The translations under genes were made by a program, and so were the position numbers. This document shows positions 60,028-64,000 of a stretch of DNA of 64,000 nucleotides, one piece after another (position 1 is the stretch's first letter; each line of letters starts with the position of its first letter). Origin of the DNA: an uncultured Bacillota bacterium (lineage in GTDB: Bacteria; Bacillota; Dehalobacteriia; UBA7702); NCBI GenBank assembly GCA_934702375.1, contig CAKUYE010000006.1:46387-110386 (forward strand), read 5' to 3'. Under the pieces are notes generated by a model. That model was given only the letters and a program-made list of their open reading frames with translations, had not been told where the DNA came from and did no database searches.

Positions 60028-60798
60028 TTATGATTCGTCATCTTTTCCGTGCATAATGCCGTTGGCATCGGTGTAGCTGTCGCCGTGGAAAAGGATCTCG
60101 CCTACCGGCACGATTTTATAGCCGCTGTTCAGCAGGGAGGGGAGGATGCTCCCCAGAGCTTCGGCGGTGTGGTCGCCGTTGTTGTGAAGGAGCACAATAG
60201 CTCCGGGGGCGGCGCCCTCCAATACCCGCTTGGCGATTTCCTCGGCGCTGAGGCCCTTCCAGTCCAGGCTGTCTACGGACCATTGCACCGCCGTAAGGCC
60301 CTGAGCCGATACGGTTTCGATGACGGTATCGTTGTAGTCGCCGTAAGGGGGTCGAAAGATGGCGGCATCCTTGCCGGTGATCTTTTTCAGCGCCTCCCGG
60401 TTTTGGGTCAGCTCTGCGGTCATTTCTTCCGGGGAAAGCTCGGTAAAGTGGGGGTGAGTGGCGGAGTGAAGGCCGATCTCGTGGCCGGCTTCGTCAATGG
60501 CCTTTACCATGTCCGGGTATTCTTCAATCCAGAGATTTACCAGAAAAAAGGTGGTTTTTACGTGGTATTGGTCCAGGGTGGCCAAAAGTGCTTCGGTGTG
60601 CTCCGCCCCCCAGGAGGCATCAAAGGAAAGGGCAATGACCTTATCCGTGCGATCCACGGCATAAACCGGCTTTTGCCCCGCCGAAGCCACAGTTTTGATG
60701 TAAGGGGATGCCGAAATCCCGAAAAAGAGAATGGCGGCCAGAGAAAGAGATACCAGGGCGGCCTTTAAAATGCCGCGCCGAAAATGCAGTACGATCAT
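60028..60798 (-). CDS. Polysaccharide deacetylase, PdaB-like (sporulation type)
   Basis: 256 residues, the size of PdaB. N-terminal membrane anchor (AALVSLSLAAILFFGISA), then a NodB domain with motif 1 VIALSFDASWGAEHTEA (the second Asp of the usual FDDG is Ala, as in PdaB-type proteins with FDxSWG), motif 2 GHEIGLHSATHPH, motif 3 RPPYGDYN, and the terminal LLHNNGDH. It probably acts on spore cortex or wall glycan. The pk-like gene follows 66 nt later on the same strand. Confidence 0.88.
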   Translation of the reverse strand: MIVLHFRRGILKAALVSLSLAAILFFGISASPYIKTVASAGQKPVYAVDRTDKVIALSFDASWGAEHTEALLATLDQYHVKTTFFLVNLWIEEYPDMVKAIDEAGHEIGLHSATHPHFTELSPEEMTAELTQNREALKKITGKDAAIFRPPYGDYNDTVIETVSAQGLTAVQWSVDSLDWKGLSAEEIAKRVLEGAAPGAIVLLHNNGDHTAEALGSILPSLLNSGYKIVPVGEILFHGDSYTDANGIMHGKDDES

Positions 60799-60885
60799 AA
60801 CATCACCGCTTCCGGAGTTTTTCTACAGTCTATGGCGATTTTCGCCAAAATATGCAACGGCAAAACCGGGATTGCTCCGCAAAAA

Positions 60886-60927
60886 ACGCCAGCACTTTCG
60901 ATGTGGCTTTATCGAAGGTGTTGGCGT
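60886..60927 (-). terminator. Terminator of mnmA
   Basis: Minus strand ACGCCAACACCTTCGAT...ATCGAAAGTGCTGGCGT followed by TTTTTTG. Confidence 0.9.
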
Positions 60928-60934
60928 CTTTGCT

Positions 60935-62008
60935 TTACCGAAAAGCTTCTTTTATGGTGCCGCCGCCCAGAGCGGTGTCGTTATCGTAGAGCACTACGGC
61001 CTGGCCCGGGGTGATGGCTCTTTGGGGTGCTTGGAAGGTCACCGTTACGGAGCCGTCCTCGTTTGGCATTGCGGTGGCAGGCTGGGGCTTTTGGCTGTAA
61101 CGGATCTTGGCTTCACAGGGGATCGGTCCTTGGGGCGGTACTCCGGCAATCCAGTTGAAATCCACCGCCTTTAGGGTTGCGGCGTAAAGCTCCTGCTCCT
61201 TGCCGAGAACCACGGTATTGGTTTTCGGCTCTAAAGCCATTACGTACCGGGGTTCCGGGAAGGAAAGCCCCAGCCCCCGGCGCTGGCCGATGGTATAGCG
61301 GCACAGCCCCCGGTGCGTGCCGAGGATATTGCCGCTGCTGTCGGTAAAGTTCCCCGGTGGGGGTGTGCTCCCGGTGTGAGCGGCGATGACCTTGGCGTAA
61401 TCGCCATCGGGAACAAAGCAGATATCCTGGCTGTCCGGTTTTTCCGCATTGAGAAATCCCTGCTCTGCGGCGATGCGTCGGGTCTCTGTCTTTGTCATGC
61501 TCCCCAAGGGAAAGCGAACATGGGCCAACTGCTCCTGGGTAAGGGTGTAGAGCACGTAGCTCTGATCCTTCTTTTCATCTACCGCCTTTTTCAGGCGGTA
61601 CCTTCCTTCGGTGTACTCAATGCGGGCATAGTGCCCCGTAACAACGTAGTCGCAGCCCAAAACTTTGGCGCGGTGCATCAGCCGGTCAAATTTTAAATAG
61701 CGGTTGCAATCAATGCAGGGATTTGGCGTTTCTCCCCGGCAATAGCTGCTTACGAATTTATCAATGACTTTGGTGCGAAACTCCTCGCCAAAATGAAACA
61801 CATAGTAGGGGATGCCCAGCCGATAGGCCACGGAGCGGGCATCTTCCACATCGTCCAGAGAGCAACAGGTATGCTCCCGGGAGATCCCGGCATCCTCGTT
61901 TTCATAAAGCTTCATGGTGCAGCCGATGCAATCATCCCCGGCGGCTTTGGTAAGATAAGCGGCAACGGCAGAATCCACGCCGCCGCTCATGGCGATCAGT
62001 GCTTTCAT
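60935..62008 (-). CDS. mnmA: tRNA-specific 2-thiouridylase MnmA
   Basis: 357 residues. Inserts sulfur at C2 of the wobble uridine of tRNA Lys, Glu and Gln. PP-loop ATPase motif AMSGGVDSAVAA, catalytic cysteine in ETPNPCIDCNRYLKF, second cysteine in KPDSQDICFVPDGDY, and the tRNA-binding middle and C-terminal beta-barrel (HRGLCRYTIGQRRGLGL). Start ATG 62008 with GGGAGGG upstream. Confidence 0.97.
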   Translation of the reverse strand: MKALIAMSGGVDSAVAAYLTKAAGDDCIGCTMKLYENEDAGISREHTCCSLDDVEDARSVAYRLGIPYYVFHFGEEFRTKVIDKFVSSYCRGETPNPCIDCNRYLKFDRLMHRAKVLGCDYVVTGHYARIEYTEGRYRLKKAVDEKKDQSYVLYTLTQEQLAHVRFPLGSMTKTETRRIAAEQGFLNAEKPDSQDICFVPDGDYAKVIAAHTGSTPPPGNFTDSSGNILGTHRGLCRYTIGQRRGLGLSFPEPRYVMALEPKTNTVVLGKEQELYAATLKAVDFNWIAGVPPQGPIPCEAKIRYSQKPQPATAMPNEDGSVTVTFQAPQRAITPGQAVVLYDNDTALGGGTIKEAFR

Positions 62009-62150
62009 ATTCTTCCCTCCCGGTTTTATTGCCTATTGAAAAGATAGGTTGAATCTATCATAACATTTCTCCGGGAGACTGTCAAGGAATGGGGGCGGAG
62101 TGCGATTTGGAGAAATATATGCTGGATGTTTTTTCCAAAAATCCAATCCG

Positions 62151-62182
62151 TTGCATTTTCCCTCGGCCCGTAGTATACTACG
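62151..62182 (+). promoter_or_regulatory. Promoter with palindromic -10 region
   Basis: TTGCAT (62151-62156), 17-nt spacer, TATACT (62174-62179). The -10 lies in the centre of a perfect 14-bp palindrome, CGTAGTATACTACG (62169-62182), a likely operator. Confidence 0.65.
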
Positions 62183-62231
62183 AAACATAGCGAAAGAACG
62201 CGAAATAATCAAGAAAAGGAGGGCGATTCTC

Positions 62232-63212
62232 ATGAAAATATTTTTTTATGCCCTTAGAGAATATGATGAACAAAAATATGTAGAGAGATTTGCAAAGCAA
62301 TATGCCTTTGAATATGGCTTTACGTCGGATTATCCCTCCATGGATAATGTGGGACTTGCAAAGGGATATGATGCCATCTCCATCATAACCAACCCCATGT
62401 TTCCGGAAATTCTGGATGCTTTTCATGCTATCGGCATCCGGTATATCTCCACAAGAAGCATTGGCTATGAGCATATTGATATTGAATATGCCCATTCCCT
62501 TGGGATGAGAGCGGCCCATGTGGTTTACTCTCCCAACAGCGTGGCAAATTACACCATTATGCTGATCCTCATGGCCTGCCGCAATATGCCCTGGATCATG
62601 AAAAAGGCGGATTGCCAGGATTTTTCGTTACAAGGCAAAATGGGAAAGGAATTATCCCTTTCCACCGTTGGCGTTATCGGCACCGGCAGTATCGGCAAGA
62701 CCGTGGTGAAGCATCTGTCCGGCTTTGGCTGCCGGATATTGGCTCATTCCTATGTTGAGGATGACGAAGTAAAGCCGTACGCAGAGTACGTAAGCTTTGA
62801 GGAGCTGATCGAAAAATCCGATATCATTACCCTCCATGTTCCCGGGAATGCGGAAAATACCCATCTTTTGGATGCCGCCGCCTTTGAAAAAATGAGGGAC
62901 GGCGTGATTATCGTGAACACCGCAAGAGGCTTTGTCGTCGATACTGCGGCCCTGATTGCCGCCCTGAAAAGGGAAAAGGTGGGCTTTGCGGCTCTCGATA
63001 CCTTTGAAGGGGAGGCGGGATTGTACTACCTCAATAAAGAAACCCAAAAGCTCGATAATGACTTTATGGCCATTTTAAAGGGCTTTCCCAATGTGATCCT
63101 CTCGCCCCACATGGCCTTCTATACGGAACAGGCCGTATCGGATATGGTAGAAAATTCCATCAAAGGACTCCTTGGCTTTGAAAGCGGTGAGAACTTCCTG
63201 GAAGTGAAGTAA
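62232..63212 (+). CDS. D-lactate dehydrogenase-like 2-hydroxyacid dehydrogenase
   Basis: 326 residues from ATG 62232 (AAGGAGGGCG). NAD-binding Rossmann motif VGVIGTGSIGKTVV, catalytic Arg in VIIVNTARGFVVD, Glu in LDTFEGEAGLYY, His in VILSPHMAFYT. The motif ALDTFEGEAGLYY and size match D-lactate dehydrogenases (LdhA/VanH group) rather than phosphoglycerate dehydrogenases. It would reduce pyruvate or a 2-oxoacid to the D-hydroxyacid, regenerating NAD. No vanA/vanX-like genes are near, so a vancomycin-resistance role is not suggested. Confidence 0.92.
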   Translation: MKIFFYALREYDEQKYVERFAKQYAFEYGFTSDYPSMDNVGLAKGYDAISIITNPMFPEILDAFHAIGIRYISTRSIGYEHIDIEYAHSLGMRAAHVVYSPNSVANYTIMLILMACRNMPWIMKKADCQDFSLQGKMGKELSLSTVGVIGTGSIGKTVVKHLSGFGCRILAHSYVEDDEVKPYAEYVSFEELIEKSDIITLHVPGNAENTHLLDAAAFEKMRDGVIIVNTARGFVVDTAALIAALKREKVGFAALDTFEGEAGLYYLNKETQKLDNDFMAILKGFPNVILSPHMAFYTEQAVSDMVENSIKGLLGFESGENFLEVK

Positions 63213-63327
63213 AACAATGTCGGCAGGTCTTTTATCTTCTTCGCTTGAGGAATCCGGTCGGCAGTGAAAATTTTATCGGCTGATTTTTATGGACATTTTT
63301 CAGAGGGAGTGCTAAAATAAAAATATC

Positions 63328-63366
63328 GCCTTGCAAGCTTTGAATGCTTGTAAGGCAATTTTTTTT
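63328..63366 (+). terminator. Hairpin with T run just before a ribosome site
   Basis: GCCTTGCAAGC-tttgaat-GCTTGTAAGGC, then AATTTTTTTT, immediately followed by AGGAGG and the start codon at 63380. It ends the dehydrogenase transcript or attenuates the small gene downstream. Confidence 0.75.
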
Positions 63367-63379
63367 AGGAGGTTTATTC

Positions 63380-63499
63380 ATGCCAAAAAGTAAAAAGGAA
63401 GGTTTGCTGCTCTCTTTTATCATGAGCTTTCTGATGATCTATGTTATGGCGGCGCTGAATCATGATGTTCAAGTCGGTGCCGAGGAGGCCTTCGAATGA
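63380..63499 (+). pseudogene. DUF2798 protein remnant cut by repeats
   Basis: 39 codons with a strong ribosome site (TTAGGAGG): MPKSKKEGLLLSFIMSFL, MIYVMAALN, then HDVQVGAEEAFE and stop. The start matches the first membrane span of DUF2798 proteins (normally about 75-160 residues with two or more spans). The sequence departs after MAALN, and the TGA stop is the first TGA of the module C array (TGAAATACC). Probably a truncated gene. Confidence 0.6.
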
Positions 63500-63637
63500 A
63501 ATACCGGCCTTTGGCCGGCGTGAAATTCCTTCCTTCGGAAGGGTGAAATCCCGGCCTGAGGCCGGGGTGAAACCCGCCTGCGGCGAGTGAAATCTCCCTT
63601 CGGGAGGTGAAATCCCACCTACGGTGGGGTTGTGGAA
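63498..63637 (+). repeat. Module C hairpin array (6 units)
   Basis: TGAAAT units with CCGGCCTTTGGCCGG, CCTTCCTTCGGAAGG, CCCGGCCTGAGGCCGGG, CGCCTGCGGCG, CTCCCTTCGGGAG and CCCACCTACGGTGGG. Confidence 0.88.
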
Positions 63638-63683
63638 GCATTGCTCCGCAATGCAAATAAGTATATTAAAAAGATACAAAGTA

Positions 63684-63888
63684 CCTGCTAGAATGCCTTC
63701 CCCTTGAGGGGAAGGGGAACCGCTTGCGGTGGATGAGGTGGCGTGACGGTAAAGCATTACTTATATTGCCTGCATATCTGCGGCGAAAATATGATAATAT
63801 CCACGCAATACGCCGCAGAAACAAACCACATAAAATGCAGTTTCACCCTTCGCGACACCTCATCCGTCGGCTTCGCCGCCAGCTTCTC
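63684..63888 (+). repeat. Module B composite, right end shortened
   Basis: CCTTCCCCTTGAGGGGAAGG and GATGAGGTGGCGTGACGG left; inner CTGCGGCG/CGCCGCAG; right CGCGACACCTCATCCGTCGG and CAGCTTCTCCTTG, where the final hairpin breaks off into TATAATAAAG. The last 110 nt of the window show nothing recognisable. Confidence 0.8.
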
Positions 63889-64000
63889 CTTGTATAATAA
63901 AGTTAAGCTAAGACGGGGAAGATAGCCCTGAAAATAGCTGTATGATTATTCAACGTGATGTTGTATAATTATTGTTATTAGATAGAGGATGCCGCCTTCT

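Noticed and set aside
62232..63212. VanH of a vancomycin-resistance cluster.
   Set aside because: No vanA-type ligase, vanX dipeptidase or VanRS pair is nearby; a metabolic D-lactate dehydrogenase is the simpler reading.

Overview
The window looks like a chromosomal segment of an anaerobic, endospore-forming member of the Bacillota, most likely class Clostridia or a close relative. Evidence: three sporulation genes (yabG, a spoIIGA-sigE pair and a pdaB-like deacetylase), Firmicutes-type gene order (murA-yycJ-htrA-rlmH; cdaA-[cdaR]-glmM-glmS), an S-layer-homology protein, LytTR signalling, a full ferrous-iron uptake operon, and a methylamine/betaine methyltransferase region in which one gene carries an in-frame UAG read as pyrrolysine. 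No rRNA or tRNA gene was seen.

Layout. 0-9.7 kb: a radical SAM/TetR operon; a divergent iron block (DtxR-type regulator and DUF4491 on minus; feoA-feoA-feoB-Cys-rich peptide-DUF3793 on plus) with palindromic operators; a G5/3D-domain YabE-like protein; yabG. 9.8-20.7 kb: MATE pump, murA-yycJ-htrA-rlmH, a broken YafQ toxin beside an intact antitoxin, ksgA, lipoproteins and the first of three AAA/DUF4143 ATPases. 20.8-29.7 kb: AgrC-like kinase and LytTR regulator; a methionine ABC transporter (metQ-metN-metI) whose MetQ is circularly permuted and which follows a Met/Cys-rich leader peptide and a terminator; a 5'-truncated surface protein. 29.8-38.2 kb: the quaternary-amine region, with an MtgB-like methyltransferase (minus), a sigma-54 activator, a pyrrolysine MttB, a TauE/SafE-like permease and a BCCT transporter. 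Two textbook -24/-12 promoters and TGCA-N4-TGCA palindromes tie it into one regulon. 38.2-50.9 kb: spoIIGA-sigE, cdaA with a decapitated cdaR, glmM, glmS, DUF1638, an EEP phosphatase and cysK. 50.9-64 kb: phosphohexomutase, two more AAA/DUF4143 ATPases (one between 90-bp direct repeats), an SLH protein, adenine deaminase, a PdaB-like enzyme, mnmA and a D-lactate-dehydrogenase-like enzyme.

Repeats dominate the intergenic space. Three modules recur: (A) 100-104 bp near-palindromes with a conserved centre around GATACCTCTTGTATAC and arms that differ between subfamilies yet stay self-complementary; (B) about 220-bp composites ending in CTTCCCCTTGAGGGGAAGG-type hairpins; (C) tandem arrays of small hairpins, each introduced by GTGAAATC, in which every stem has a different sequence but keeps its pairing. 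Where several occur together the usual order is A, B-left, B-right, C. Several gene remnants (cdaR, a choice-of-anchor protein, a DUF2798 protein) end or begin near them.

The most notable points are the pyrrolysine MttB with its sigma-54 regulon, the circularly permuted MetQ with a candidate leader-peptide attenuator, and the covarying palindrome and hairpin families. All functional statements rest on reading motifs by eye; no database search was run.
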